Source of the DNA: Bacteroidales bacterium
GTDB lineage: Bacteria > Bacteroidota > Bacteroidia > Bacteroidales > ML635J-15
Direction of reading: 5' to 3'
DNA length: 64,000 bases
Assembly (NCBI GenBank): GCA_017551515.1
Contig: JAFZLK010000035.1
Span: 1-64,000, forward strand
Both the position numbers and the translations under genes were made by a program. Positions 56,001 to 63,737 of the stretch are shown piece after piece. Position 1 is the first letter of the stretch; every line of letters starts with the position of its first letter. Under the pieces are notes generated by a model. The model had not been told where the DNA came from. It saw only the letters and a list, made by a program, of their open reading frames with translations, and ran no database searches.

Positions 56001-56551
56001 TCGCCAATGCGCCCGTCAAGTTGCAGGTCAAGGTTGGAATTCATTATCACATTCTGGTTATTACCGAAACTCACGCCTCGCGAAATGCTACCTTTGCGCG
56101 AAAGTTCAGTTTGCGAAAAGAAATCGGTGTAGTCGTCTTTGGTAAATATCAGATTGTAGCCCGTCAGCTCGCGCTCGTGATCGGAAAGCAAGTATTTGCT
56201 ACGGTCGAACTTTTGTGCAGGCTTCGAGAAGTTCACAGGAAAACTTTTGAACTGCACGCTAGTTCCTGCCGGCGGTGGCTCATCGAAAACTATGGTTGAT
56301 GTCTCGAAATCGAAATGATATTTGGCATCAATAGGATTTCCTTCTGCATCAAGCAATCGTATCGAACTTTGCACTACGCTCATTGAATCGAGAACAATGG
56401 AGTCGCTCTGTACCTGCATTTTTTTCAGGCTAATAAGCGATTGCGCTGATAGGTTCAGCAAAGGCGTTACGGACAACATAAATATTATGCATAGAGAACG
56501 TATCCACCAAGTGGAATGCTCTAATTTGCCGTTGCCGTTGTGAAAAATCAT
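53048..56551 (-). CDS. Giant outer-membrane protein, possibly SprA-related
   Basis: The 1167-residue protein has a signal region (about 1-36, ending LSAQ). A periplasmic domain (DFETSTIVFDEPPPAGTSVQ) is followed by SRGVSFGNNQNVIMNSNLDL and LDGRIGDNLFITAAISDN, a pattern reminiscent of SprA-type translocon proteins. A long beta-strand-rich barrel region follows, with YTWTDYNGNGIQELDEFE and a C-terminal AYF. Length and strands suggest a very large barrel. Family members next to ruvC are widespread in Bacteroidetes, but I know of no function. A TAATTTTG box lies 17 bases upstream of the start. Expected to be surface-exposed. Confidence 0.75.
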   Translation of the reverse strand: MIFHNGNGKLEHSTWWIRSLCIIFMLSVTPLLNLSAQSLISLKKMQVQSDSIVLDSMSVVQSSIRLLDAEGNPIDAKYHFDFETSTIVFDEPPPAGTSVQFKSFPVNFSKPAQKFDRSKYLLSDHERELTGYNLIFTKDDYTDFFSQTELSRKGSISRGVSFGNNQNVIMNSNLDLQLDGRIGDNLFITAAISDNNIPIQPDGNSQNLQEFDKVFIKIYNSKFAIVAGDFEQKKPQGYFLSYYKKSQGIHLSGKKQFETAKHGMGELNASLGTAVAKGKYHKMQISGVEGNQGPYRLTGANNEAYVVVLAGTEKVYIDGILMSRGSDRDYVIDYNLGEITFTAHQPINKDKRIIVEYEYTDQNYTRFLITSSNSLKINNTEVWFNLYHEGDSKNQPINIDLRDSDKRLMSGIGDNLDRAIIPGYDSLGFNIDEVRYKVVDTIVDGIQYDSVFVYSTNENDAFYRVSFSLVGENKGDYVRGVSAANGRVYEWVAPVNGVPQGNYIPYTKIVAPQKKQMATFGAKSKFGEKTNASIEVALSNNDINTFSKLDGGDNFGVAVKTTAEQYIVKTEKNSLSFDVNYEFLSKNFEAVEYFRETEFTRNWNTNSYYADSHCENVAGGHIRYANRKHGNSLYTTSYINRGAEYSGWKNDFSSDYKLGTWRISGDASLLASRDSLNTTQFLRHKFDVSKTFGKIMVGAREEGERNVWHNSEGSLLANSYSYSQYEGFAGTSDSTRQKFSLSYKFRNDRKQSLDILKDATRAHDLSLSAEVGGKDNHRLRATVNYRLLQVRDTMLYSAEPEDNLTGKLEYNFKLWKGAITSSTLYEIGSGLENKIEYTYIEVAPGQGVYTWTDYNGNGIQELDEFEVAFFADQANFIRVLMPSTEYVKVYSNKFNQSLNINPAVRWKSKKGFRKFLSRFSDQFAYSISQKNTSDKIAEFANPFANNINPDELVPLNSSVRNNLSFNRGKPKFGIDYIVQSVKGKSLLTTGFDSRTNFTQNILIRYNISPKVGMQNTTIFGKKSYESQYFSAKDYKISSIKDDFQFNVQPNINNRISLTYNFEIKENTSGTEKLTSNNTGIEYRLNSVKKGSLNANFNFIYYKYASDGNSAIDYEMLQGLQPGMNFTWGLNFQRQLANGLQINLSYTGRKSEASPVIHTASVEVRAYF

Positions 56552-56607
56552 CCGAACAATAAAACGACAAAATTAAGCATTTATGATGTTTCTCAACAAC
56601 CATTTAT

Positions 56608-56638
56608 ATTGCAGATTGTAAAATTATCATTACTTTTG
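56608..56638 (+). promoter_or_regulatory. Promoter of the DUF3990 gene pair
   Basis: ATTG (56608-56611), 19 bp, TACTTTTG (56631-56638). The -7 box ends only 5 bases before ATG 56644, implying a leaderless transcript. Confidence 0.65.
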
Positions 56639-56643
56639 CAGAA

Positions 56644-57108
56644 ATGAACGAAACACAAATTATATTTCACGGTAGCAATGTGGTTGTAGAGCGTCCAAAA
56701 ATCATAATAATGGGTGCTTACAAAGATTTTGGGTATGGATTCTATTGCACACGTTTTGAAAAACAAGCACGCAAATGGGCGACTTCAAAACATGGAGAAA
56801 GTGTGGTGTCTGCATTCAGATATAGTCCAGACCAATCGTTGAATATTTGCGTATTTGAAGAAATGACAGAAGAATGGCTCGATTTTGTCATTAGCTGCCG
56901 AAAAGGAGAACCGCATGAATACGATATTGTTGAAGGTCCTATGGCAGACGATCAAATATGGGATTATATAGAAGACCTTGCCGATGGTATAATTACGCGG
57001 GAGGCATTTTGGGTTCTTGCCAAATTCAAACGTCCAACACATCAGATTGTTTTCTGTACCACAGAATCGTTACGGACAGTAAAATTCGAAAGGAGCTACA
57101 AGTTATGA
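56644..57108 (+). CDS. DUF3990 protein, ADP-ribosyltransferase-like
   Basis: The 154-residue protein has the DUF3990 layout: IIFHGSNVVVERPKI near the N-terminus, then AYKDFGYGFYCTRFEKQARK and the C-terminal THQIVFCTTESLRTVKF. The His-Gly-Ser, Tyr-rich and Gln-Ile positions resemble the H-Y-E/Q scheme of ART enzymes, and DUF3990 is usually assigned to that fold. Family members are often toxins. It overlaps the next gene by ATGA. Losing the first 24 residues by a later start would remove the HGS motif, so the first ATG is preferred even though it gives a leaderless mRNA. Confidence 0.8.
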   Translation: MNETQIIFHGSNVVVERPKIIIMGAYKDFGYGFYCTRFEKQARKWATSKHGESVVSAFRYSPDQSLNICVFEEMTEEWLDFVISCRKGEPHEYDIVEGPMADDQIWDYIEDLADGIITREAFWVLAKFKRPTHQIVFCTTESLRTVKFERSYKL

Positions 57109-57575
57109 AAAACATATATTTCCCTGATGAAGAAATAACAGTCAACGACCTATACTTTGTGTGCTATATGATTGAACGCATAGCACGACAACTAAAACAA
57201 CCTAACAAATATGTCGCCAATATTATGGGGCATGACGAAATCGCAAAAAAGCTATCGGTGGCAAACGTGTTACATTCGGAGAACCCTCTTGATGTAGCCT
57301 CTGACTGGATTGCCGAGTTTGGAATGCAAAATGGAAATTACGATGTCACAAAGGTGGACAGTAGTCTTTGCGACTATATTCCGACAGCAACGCAAATGGG
57401 CAAAGTTTATAAACGACTTATAATGAATACTATTAGCAGTACAGAAGATTATGCCGATGCAATATTAAGAGTGTATAACAACGACATTTGCAAGGTTATT
57501 GACAATTATAGCACTGGCGCATTTTACGAACCATCGCCATACATCGCCCGCAGCTATTACAATGGCGGATTTTGA
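57105..57575 (+). CDS. Partner gene of DUF3990, probable antitoxin
   Basis: The 156-residue protein begins at ATG 57105 inside the upstream stop, with AGGAG 9 bases before it. It is largely helical (NDLYFVCYMIERIARQLKQP; NIMGHDEIAKKLSVANVL) and ends in a low-complexity Tyr/Ser/Pro tail (FYEPSPYIARSYYNGGF). The front half is like the short antitoxin-like DUF3791 proteins in size and helical content, but I cannot confirm this. Inference: it neutralises the DUF3990 enzyme. Confidence 0.65.
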   Translation: MKNIYFPDEEITVNDLYFVCYMIERIARQLKQPNKYVANIMGHDEIAKKLSVANVLHSENPLDVASDWIAEFGMQNGNYDVTKVDSSLCDYIPTATQMGKVYKRLIMNTISSTEDYADAILRVYNNDICKVIDNYSTGAFYEPSPYIARSYYNGGF

Positions 57576-57607
57576 CATTTAGCGGTAATCTTATAATATT
57601 TTTGACA

Positions 57608-58021
57608 TTACATTCTTATCCCCGCGCAGACACCCATCGTCACTGCATATATTAGCAGGTACGATAATGGACGATAGACGGGCATCTTTTTTGTAAGCAG
57701 GGCAAAAATCAGATAACCAACCAACAATGCCGAAATGCATGTTCCAACCTTGTCCTTGCCAGCATAACCTTTGCTCCAAAACCATACACCAACAAACAAA
57801 TTCAACTTACATAACAGGTCGATTATGAATGCAAGTACGCTTGTCTTGTATATCTTGCTCATTATACTGGTAATGATGAATATTACAAACGAAGCAAACC
57901 ATAGTAATATGAAGCATGTCATTGCGTAAGGAATGTTTGCTGCTGCCAAAATCGCGCTCAGCGAAAGCAATCCCATCGTGGTGTAATCGATGATGTTCAG
58001 AGTTTTTGTGTATGTATTCAT
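57608..58021 (-). CDS. Four-helix membrane protein
   Basis: The protein has 137 residues from ATG 58021 (the longer frame adds ten unsupported residues). Four membrane helices: TTMGLLSLSAILAAANIPYA, FILLWFASFVIFIITSIM, VGTCISALLVGYLIFALLTK and PLSYLLIYAVTMGVCAGI. No recognised family. It converges with the DUF3990 partner gene (32-base gap). Confidence 0.6.
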   Translation of the reverse strand: MNTYTKTLNIIDYTTMGLLSLSAILAAANIPYAMTCFILLWFASFVIFIITSIMSKIYKTSVLAFIIDLLCKLNLFVGVWFWSKGYAGKDKVGTCISALLVGYLIFALLTKKMPVYRPLSYLLIYAVTMGVCAGIRM

Positions 58022-58128
58022 CGGTCCATATTTTAATGTAAAGCAATGCAAAATTAAGACATTCTTCCGTAAGACATATAAGTATGCGAAAATAAATACA
58101 AGGAATTGTTTTGTTAAATGTTGTCAAT

Positions 58129-58158
58129 AAAAAAGGGACACCATTTGGCATCCCTTTC
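58129..58158 (-). terminator. Terminator of rpsA
   Basis: On the minus strand AAAGGGA and TCCCTTT pair with CCA/TGG inside and are followed by T bases, 20 bases after the rpsA stop. Confidence 0.85.
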
Positions 58159-58178
58159 TATCAAATAGGTATAAATAA

Positions 58179-59960
58179 TTATTTCTGGTTCTTTTCCTGC
58201 TGGAGAAGTTCTTCCTTCAAAGCAGCGAGGTCGGTAACATCACCGATAGTGGTCTTTTCCATCTTGTCGGCTGGTTTTGCCTTCTTTGCCTTGTTTTCCT
58301 TCTTCTTTTCATCATCTGCAGGTTTGTTCAAGTCTTCATAAGTTCTTGAGTGAGAAACAAAGATCTTCTTGTTTTCCTTGTTGAATTCGATAACCTTGAA
58401 CGGGAGCTTTTCATCAATCTTAGCAGGTGTACCGTCTTCCTTAATGAGGTGACGAGGAGTTGCGAAACCTTCAACGCCATAAGGCAATGCAACGATTGAA
58501 CCCTTGTCGCTCATTTCAACGATAGTACCTTCGTGAATTGAATCAACTGTGAAGATAGTTTCGAATACGTCCCATGGATTTTCTTCGATCTGCTTGTGTC
58601 CGAGGCTCAAGCGACGGTTTTCCTTATCGATTTCCAATACAACAACCTCGAGTTCTGCTCCCACTGAAGTGAATTCTGACGGGTGTTTAATCTTCTTAGT
58701 CCATGAAAGGTCTGAAATGTGTACCAAACCATCAACGCCTTCTTCGAGTTCAACGAAAACACCGAAGTTGGTGAAGTTGCGAACCTTAGCCATGTGCTTC
58801 GAACCAACTGGGTACTTCTGTTCGATTTCTTCCCATGGATCTGGATGAAGCTGCTTGATACCGAGAGACATCTTGCGTTCTTCGCGGTCGAGGGTAAGGA
58901 TAACTGCCTCAACTTCGTCGCCAACCTTCATGAATTCCTGAGCTGAACGGAGGTGCTGCGACCACGACATTTCTGATACGTGAATCAAACCTTCTACGCC
59001 CGGAGCAATTTCGATGAATGCACCGTAGTCGGCAATAACAACAACTTTACCTTTAACCTTGTCACCAACCTTGAGATTTGGATCGAGAGAATCCCATGGA
59101 TGAGGAGTGAGCTGCTTGAGACCGAGAGCGATACGCATCTTGTCGTCGTCGAAGTCGAGGATAACAACCTGAATCTTCGAATCCAACTGAACGATTTCTT
59201 CTGGATGAGTAACGCGTCCCCATGACAAGTCGGTGATGTGGATAAGACCGTCAACACCGCCCAAGTCGATAAATACACCGTAGCTGGTGATATTCTTAAC
59301 AGTACCTTCGAGTACCTGACCTTTTTCGAGCTTAGAGATAATCTGCTTCTTCTGTTCTTCGAGTTCTGCCTCGATGAGAGCTTTGTGAGAAACAACTACG
59401 TTCTTGAATTCGTCGTTAATCTTAACAACCTTGAGTTCCATAGTCTTGCCAACAAATACGTCATAATCACGAATTGGCTTAACATCGATCTGTGAACCTG
59501 GTAAGAATGCTTCGATTCCGAATACATCAACAATCATACCGCCCTTAGTACGGCACTTGATGTAACCCTTAACGATTTCATCGTTTTCGCAAGCCTCGTT
59601 AACTCTATCCCAAGACTTGAGCGACTGTGCTTTCTTGTGTGAAAGAAGAAGCTGACCATTTGAGGTTTCCATGCTTTCTACGAAAACTTCAACTTTGTCA
59701 CCGACCTTAAGGTCTGTTTCATAACGGAACTCGGCAGCATTGATAACGCCTTCTGATTTGTAGCCAATGTTTACTACAACTTCTCTCTTGGTGATTGCTA
59801 CAACTGTTCCTTCTACTACAGTGCCTTCCTGAATCTGGCTGAAGGTTTCACCGTATTTCTTTTCTAATTCTTCGCGGCTTACACCGTCGAAACTGTTTTC
59901 TTTTTTGCCCAGGGCATCCCAATTGAAGTCCTCGATGGGCTGAATGTTCTTTGTTGTCAT
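58179..59960 (-). CDS. rpsA: 30S ribosomal protein S1
   Basis: The 593-residue protein has six S1 domains (for example GTVKNITSYGVFIDLGGVDG and LIHITDLSWGRV, repeated with variations), with an N-terminal extension of about 40 residues and a C-terminal Lys-rich tail (KKKENKAKKAKPADKMEKT). It binds mRNA and helps initiation. Bacteroidetes mRNAs often lack Shine-Dalgarno sequences, so S1 may be especially important. Own promoter and terminator. Confidence 0.95.
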   Translation of the reverse strand: MTTKNIQPIEDFNWDALGKKENSFDGVSREELEKKYGETFSQIQEGTVVEGTVVAITKREVVVNIGYKSEGVINAAEFRYETDLKVGDKVEVFVESMETSNGQLLLSHKKAQSLKSWDRVNEACENDEIVKGYIKCRTKGGMIVDVFGIEAFLPGSQIDVKPIRDYDVFVGKTMELKVVKINDEFKNVVVSHKALIEAELEEQKKQIISKLEKGQVLEGTVKNITSYGVFIDLGGVDGLIHITDLSWGRVTHPEEIVQLDSKIQVVILDFDDDKMRIALGLKQLTPHPWDSLDPNLKVGDKVKGKVVVIADYGAFIEIAPGVEGLIHVSEMSWSQHLRSAQEFMKVGDEVEAVILTLDREERKMSLGIKQLHPDPWEEIEQKYPVGSKHMAKVRNFTNFGVFVELEEGVDGLVHISDLSWTKKIKHPSEFTSVGAELEVVVLEIDKENRRLSLGHKQIEENPWDVFETIFTVDSIHEGTIVEMSDKGSIVALPYGVEGFATPRHLIKEDGTPAKIDEKLPFKVIEFNKENKKIFVSHSRTYEDLNKPADDEKKKENKAKKAKPADKMEKTTIGDVTDLAALKEELLQQEKNQK

Positions 59961-60013
59961 TTAATTAAATACAATTAATTTGGTTAGACATTATTTATAA
60001 AAAAATCGAGCCG

Positions 60014-60045
60014 CAAAGGTATTTCTTTTTTTTCTGATTATCAAA
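60014..60045 (-). promoter_or_regulatory. Promoter of rpsA
   Basis: Minus strand: TTTG (60045-60042), 20 bp, TACCTTTG (60021-60014), 53 bases before the start codon. Confidence 0.75.
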
Positions 60046-60139
60046 GATTTTTTTTACCTATTATTTATAAAGAAATTTCAGGGTAGAAAAATTAACTAAT
60101 TAACAAGTGTGGTAATGGAGTAGGATAGGTCTGCTCACA

Positions 60140-60166
60140 AAAAAAGCGAACCGAAGTTCGCTTTTC
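60140..60166 (-). terminator. Terminator after tRNA-Leu
   Basis: AAAAGCGAAC and GTTCGCTTTT arms around a 4-base loop, with a T run on the minus strand, just downstream of the tRNA. Confidence 0.85.
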
Positions 60167-60168
60167 TG

Positions 60169-60253
60169 TGCCCAGGACAGGACTTGAACCTGCACGCCCT
60201 TTGCGAGCACCAGCCCCTCAAGCTGGCGTGTCTACCAATTTCACCACCTGGGC
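60169..60253 (-). tRNA. tRNA-Leu (GAG)
   Basis: Minus strand: acceptor GCCCAGG pairs with CCTGGGC; anticodon stem CCAGC/GCTGG encloses TTGAGGG, anticodon GAG; long variable arm (85 nt). Confidence 0.95.
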
Positions 60254-60264
60254 AAACACGGGCG

Positions 60265-60296
60265 CAAAGGTAATGCCTTTTTTTGTTATGGCAAAA
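60265..60296 (-). promoter_or_regulatory. Promoter of tRNA-Leu
   Basis: Minus strand: TTTG (60296-60293), 20 bp, TACCTTTG (60272-60265). Confidence 0.75.
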
Positions 60297-60354
60297 AGTT
60301 TTTTTGCTTTTTTTTCTGAATGCTGATTTTGCAGATATAATTTCAAAGCAGCAT

Positions 60355-60837
60355 TTACCATACATAATTAACAGCATACCAGACAGCAACAAACTCTACC
60401 AAGGTAAGTTCTCCATCGAAATGAAATATAACATCGTTACTGTAAACAGAATTGCCTTTGTAAACCTTGCCGTTGCGAACGCTGGCTATTACATCGCTGT
60501 TATAGACAGAGGTGCCTTTATATATTTTGCCTTCACGGATGGTCATAACGATGTCGCTGTTATATGTCGAATTGCCTTTGTAAACCTTGCTATCTACAAT
60601 GCTGTAAATCACATCGCTACTGTAAATGGAGTTGCTTTTGTATATCTTGTTTTCTCGGATAGTGCAGACGACATCGCTACTATAAATCGAATTTTTCTTG
60701 TAAATCTTACTGTTGCTGATGTTGCATATAACATCGCTGCTGTAAACTGAGTTGCCTTTGTAAACTTTTATGGGATTGACGGAATACAGCGAAACAGAAA
60801 AAAGCACCGCCATTACCATTGATATTATTGCTTTCAT
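60355..60837 (-). CDS. Exported protein with six 20-residue repeats
   Basis: The 160-residue protein has a signal peptide (MKAIISMVMAVLFSVSLYS). Six tandem repeats follow, each near K(I/V)YKGNS(V/I)YSSDV(I/V)-x2-I-x3 (for example KIYKSNSIYSSDVIYSI). The tail, FDGELTLVEFVAVWYAVNYVW, is hydrophobic. Each repeat predicts two short strands. The arrangement resembles the small beta-flower folds described in Bacteroidetes (inference, not confirmed). Function unknown. Confidence 0.7.
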   Translation of the reverse strand: MKAIISMVMAVLFSVSLYSVNPIKVYKGNSVYSSDVICNISNSKIYKKNSIYSSDVVCTIRENKIYKSNSIYSSDVIYSIVDSKVYKGNSTYNSDIVMTIREGKIYKGTSVYNSDVIASVRNGKVYKGNSVYSNDVIFHFDGELTLVEFVAVWYAVNYVW

Positions 60838-61039
60838 AGTTTAGTAGTTTTGGAGACAAAAGTAGTAAAATTGTTTAATTTCTCAAAGGACGTTTGCTAA
60901 CATTGTACCCTAAATAGAAAACAGAGCATCGTCGATGGGGTCGAAAGGTAAGCCGATGTACGCCTGTTTTTGCTTGCGAGCAAAGTCTTAAAGGCAGAAG
61001 GCTGCTTTTTGCCAGCTCTTCTTTCTGCCTTTTAGCCTG
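60838..61039. other. Spacer with hairpin
   Basis: A 45-base imperfect hairpin at 60989-61033 (AAAGGCAGAAG with CTTTCTGCCTTT, inner GCTG/CAGC) lies downstream of the minus-strand O-antigen ligase-like gene and may end its transcript. The 'gcctgctagcc' words match those at 32490-32517. Confidence 0.5.
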
Positions 61040-62287
61040 CTAGCCTTTAATTTCATTGTCCATTCTTCCGATTAGCAAAATTCCGGTGAACATACAGAAG
61101 AATATTATTCCATTAATTATGCAAAACATATCCTCAATGCAGAAGAAGCAAAAGGTTATGATGCACCACCAAATCATAGTGCCTTTGCGCGATTTGATAG
61201 CTTTGCGGAACATTGCGAAAAAAAGCAGAAGCAATGAGGTGATTCCCATTATTCCAAATGAAGCAAAAGAGCGTAAGAATTGGTTGTGAGTGGCGCAGGT
61301 GCCTTCGTAGTTTTCGCCCATACGAAGTTTCATTTTCTTTTGCATTTCGGCATAAATGTCACCTTGTCCTGTGCCAATGAGCCAGTTTTCGGAAATGACA
61401 TCCAATGCCGATGCCATGCACTTGATGCGGATAGTTGTAGATTCTGTTCGTGTATGTATTGTTTCTTCTCCGTCGTGCTGAGCTTTGACGCTTGCAATCA
61501 TGCAGTCAATCCTGTATTTTACCATAGGTATGGTTGTAATTGCCAACGAAAGTACGATTATGCATAAAGTTGTAGTTATTGACAGCCATTTGGGAATGCG
61601 TTTCGATAATAACATTCTGATTATTATGTATAAAGCATATATGGATAGAATTAAAATCGTAATTTTTGACGAAAGCAGGCAGATGAATCCCACATTTGCA
61701 ATAATAAGAACTATTTCGCTGATAATAAGTAATTTCCGTTGTTTCCAATTTCCGAGCATAATGTTTTCGGCAAGTAATATTACGGCAAAAATTGCATAGT
61801 AGGAATGATGATGTGGCGACCTTAGTAAATATGTGTAGAAAAATGCATTTATATTTTGTGTTTCTACATAGTTGTCGTATGCATTTATGATACTGAATGT
61901 CATTATGATTAGAATTCCTGCTATGAGCGATAAGTATATTAGGTCGAGTTTCTTTTCTATGCCATTCTGCCGAAAGGCGGTGGCAATGAATGGGAACGCC
62001 AGTAGAGAGAGGGCTGTTTCTGTGTTGTGCAGCGCAGTATTCAGGTCTTCGGAGTAGATAAGACCGATGAGATATAGTGCAAAAGGTATTATCATCGCCC
62101 AGAAGCCAAGAGTGTGAGCTGATTCGCATAACGCCTTGTAGTTTCGTGGTCTTACAAGGAACATCAACCCAAGTGCAGCAATTATCAGCGAAGTGTATTC
62201 AATATGTACAGGAATGAGGAATGCAACTGCGCAAAGCAGCACAATTTCGAGCATGTCAAGGTAATATGTTGACTTTTTTGCTTCCAT
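61040..62287 (-). CDS. O-antigen ligase/polymerase family protein (WaaL/Wzy-like)
   Basis: The protein has about 415 residues from ATG 62287; the longer frame starts with TTG inside a TAACTTTG -7 box (62304-62297). It has about ten membrane helices and the Wzy_C periplasmic loop with NWLIGTGQGD and THNQFLRSFASFGIMG, the region that carries the catalytic His in this family. Another loop has SPHHHSYYAIF. Family knowledge: joins O-antigen or similar glycans to a lipid or protein acceptor. The acceptor is unknown. If the -7 box is used, the next ATG (62254) is also a possible start. Confidence 0.82.
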   Translation of the reverse strand: MEAKKSTYYLDMLEIVLLCAVAFLIPVHIEYTSLIIAALGLMFLVRPRNYKALCESAHTLGFWAMIIPFALYLIGLIYSEDLNTALHNTETALSLLAFPFIATAFRQNGIEKKLDLIYLSLIAGILIIMTFSIINAYDNYVETQNINAFFYTYLLRSPHHHSYYAIFAVILLAENIMLGNWKQRKLLIISEIVLIIANVGFICLLSSKITILILSIYALYIIIRMLLSKRIPKWLSITTTLCIIVLSLAITTIPMVKYRIDCMIASVKAQHDGEETIHTRTESTTIRIKCMASALDVISENWLIGTGQGDIYAEMQKKMKLRMGENYEGTCATHNQFLRSFASFGIMGITSLLLLFFAMFRKAIKSRKGTMIWWCIITFCFFCIEDMFCIINGIIFFCMFTGILLIGRMDNEIKG

Positions 62288-62343
62288 TTCAATTTGCAAA
62301 GTTATAAAAATCGGGGAGATATATGCAAGCGGAAATAAAAAAA

Positions 62344-62366
62344 ACGGGAAACCGAAGTTCCCCGCT
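62344..62366 (-). terminator. Terminator after the DUF4476 gene
   Basis: On the minus strand AGCGGGGAAC and GTTTCCCGT pair around TTCG (an ideal tetraloop), followed by eight T. It ends the DUF4476 transcript, 22 bases after its stop. Confidence 0.9.
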
Positions 62367-62388
62367 ATATTTTCCCTATTGTATAAGA

Positions 62389-63684
62389 TTAATGATTTTG
62401 CTGGTTAATGAACCTGTTGAGTTCATTGACCGACGAGGTGAATGTGAAAACATCGTTTACCTTGAAATAGTTGCGTCTGTCGTAGCAATGTTCGTAGGCA
62501 TACTTTGCAAATGTGAGCCTGTCGCTGTCGAACGAGAAAAGACGACAAATTTCCCTTACTTGTTCAGCACTTATGCAGGTAAACGAGCATGCCTGTTTTG
62601 CAATTGTCATCTTTGTGCTTGAGTATGGCGTGTTGTTTATCATGTTGCATAGGTCGTTGAAATCCTGTTCTGTCATGATGTAGTGGCAGTTGGGGTTGTC
62701 GCTCTGGAAATAGCCGTAACCGCCTTGATAACCACCGTTGTTGTAACCACCATTATTGTAGCCTCCGTAAGGATTCTGGTAGGCTGCCATCTGGTTGGTT
62801 ATGTACCTGTTAAGGTCGTCAACCGATGAGGAATATGTAAATGATTGACCTACAATGTAATATCTGTAGCGGTCGTAGCAGTATTCGAAAGCATATTTTG
62901 CAAAGTCGAGTCTGTTGGATTCGTATGAGAATTCCTTGCACAAATCCCTGATTTGATCTGATGTCATGCAGTTGTAACGGCAAGCCTGCTTTGCAACTGT
63001 GAGGCGTGAACTGTCGAAATATCTTGCCCTTACTTGTGATCTTAGCGAGTTGAAATCGTTTTGTGGCATAGGTCTGTTGCAACGGGGATTGTCGCTTGGT
63101 CCGTAGCCGTTGTTGTTCCAGTAGCCACCGTTGCCATGACCTCCATTTCCGTGACCTCCATTTCCGTGACCTCCATTATTGTGACCGTTGTTGCCATGAC
63201 CGCCATTTCCATGATTTCCGCCATTGTTTCCGTGACCGTTGTTGTCATGACCATTATTGTTCCCGTAGCCACCGTTATTGTTGCCGTGTCCGTTGTCTTT
63301 GGTCGCGGTGGAACCTTGATAACCTGAATTTCCGTTCGACTGGTTATTGTGTTGGCGGTCTGTGGTGCTTACTGTCTTCATGGAATAGACATTTTCGCGA
63401 CCTTTTACGAGCTGAACTTTTATTTCCTTGTCATTGCTGCTTACAGACATTGACCTATTAAGGGTAGGAACTCCACTGCGCTCGAATACTACTTTTACTG
63501 ATATAGTTTTGCCATTGATGTTTTCTGCCTTGACGTTTGTTGCGGCAGTCGAGTTTTGCTTTGCATTATTAAGGTATAGGGTGAACTTGTCGCCGTTGTC
63601 GGTGTAGAATACGAAATCGTTGTTTTGTGCGATGCCTGCTAATACCAATAGGCAAAGGATTGCTGTTGAAATAAAACTTCTCAT
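62389..63684 (-). CDS. Exported double DUF4476 protein with Gly/Asn/His-rich linker
   Basis: The 431-residue protein has a signal peptide (about 1-19). An N-terminal beta domain (residues 20-105) is followed by a low-complexity linker at about 110-195 made of GHGNGG, GNNGH and NNGGH units. Two DUF4476 domains follow, each starting MPQNDF or MTEQDF and containing KQAC-x-(Y/F)-x-C and RLDFAKYAFEYCYDRYRYY. The two domains are joined by a GGYNNGGYQGGYGY linker. Family role unknown. The His-rich linker could bind metal (inference). It has a TATCTTTG promoter box at 63714-63707 on the minus strand. Confidence 0.85.
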   Translation of the reverse strand: MRSFISTAILCLLVLAGIAQNNDFVFYTDNGDKFTLYLNNAKQNSTAATNVKAENINGKTISVKVVFERSGVPTLNRSMSVSSNDKEIKVQLVKGRENVYSMKTVSTTDRQHNNQSNGNSGYQGSTATKDNGHGNNNGGYGNNNGHDNNGHGNNGGNHGNGGHGNNGHNNGGHGNGGHGNGGHGNGGYWNNNGYGPSDNPRCNRPMPQNDFNSLRSQVRARYFDSSRLTVAKQACRYNCMTSDQIRDLCKEFSYESNRLDFAKYAFEYCYDRYRYYIVGQSFTYSSSVDDLNRYITNQMAAYQNPYGGYNNGGYNNGGYQGGYGYFQSDNPNCHYIMTEQDFNDLCNMINNTPYSSTKMTIAKQACSFTCISAEQVREICRLFSFDSDRLTFAKYAYEHCYDRRNYFKVNDVFTFTSSVNELNRFINQQNH

Positions 63685-63706
63685 TATGTCAATTTTTTAT
63701 TGAGTG

Positions 63707-63737
63707 CAAAGATAGGCAAATTTATTCAACATCCAAC
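63707..63737 (-). promoter_or_regulatory. Promoter of the DUF4476 gene
   Basis: Minus strand: GTTG (63737-63734), 19 bp, TATCTTTG (63714-63707). The upstream box lies inside the end of the preceding gene. Confidence 0.65.

Noticed and set aside
63042-63461. Overlapping frames rich in Met-Thr-Val or His-Asp-Arg opposite the DUF4476 linker
   Set aside because: They are other-frame translations of the Gly/Asn/His repeat DNA.
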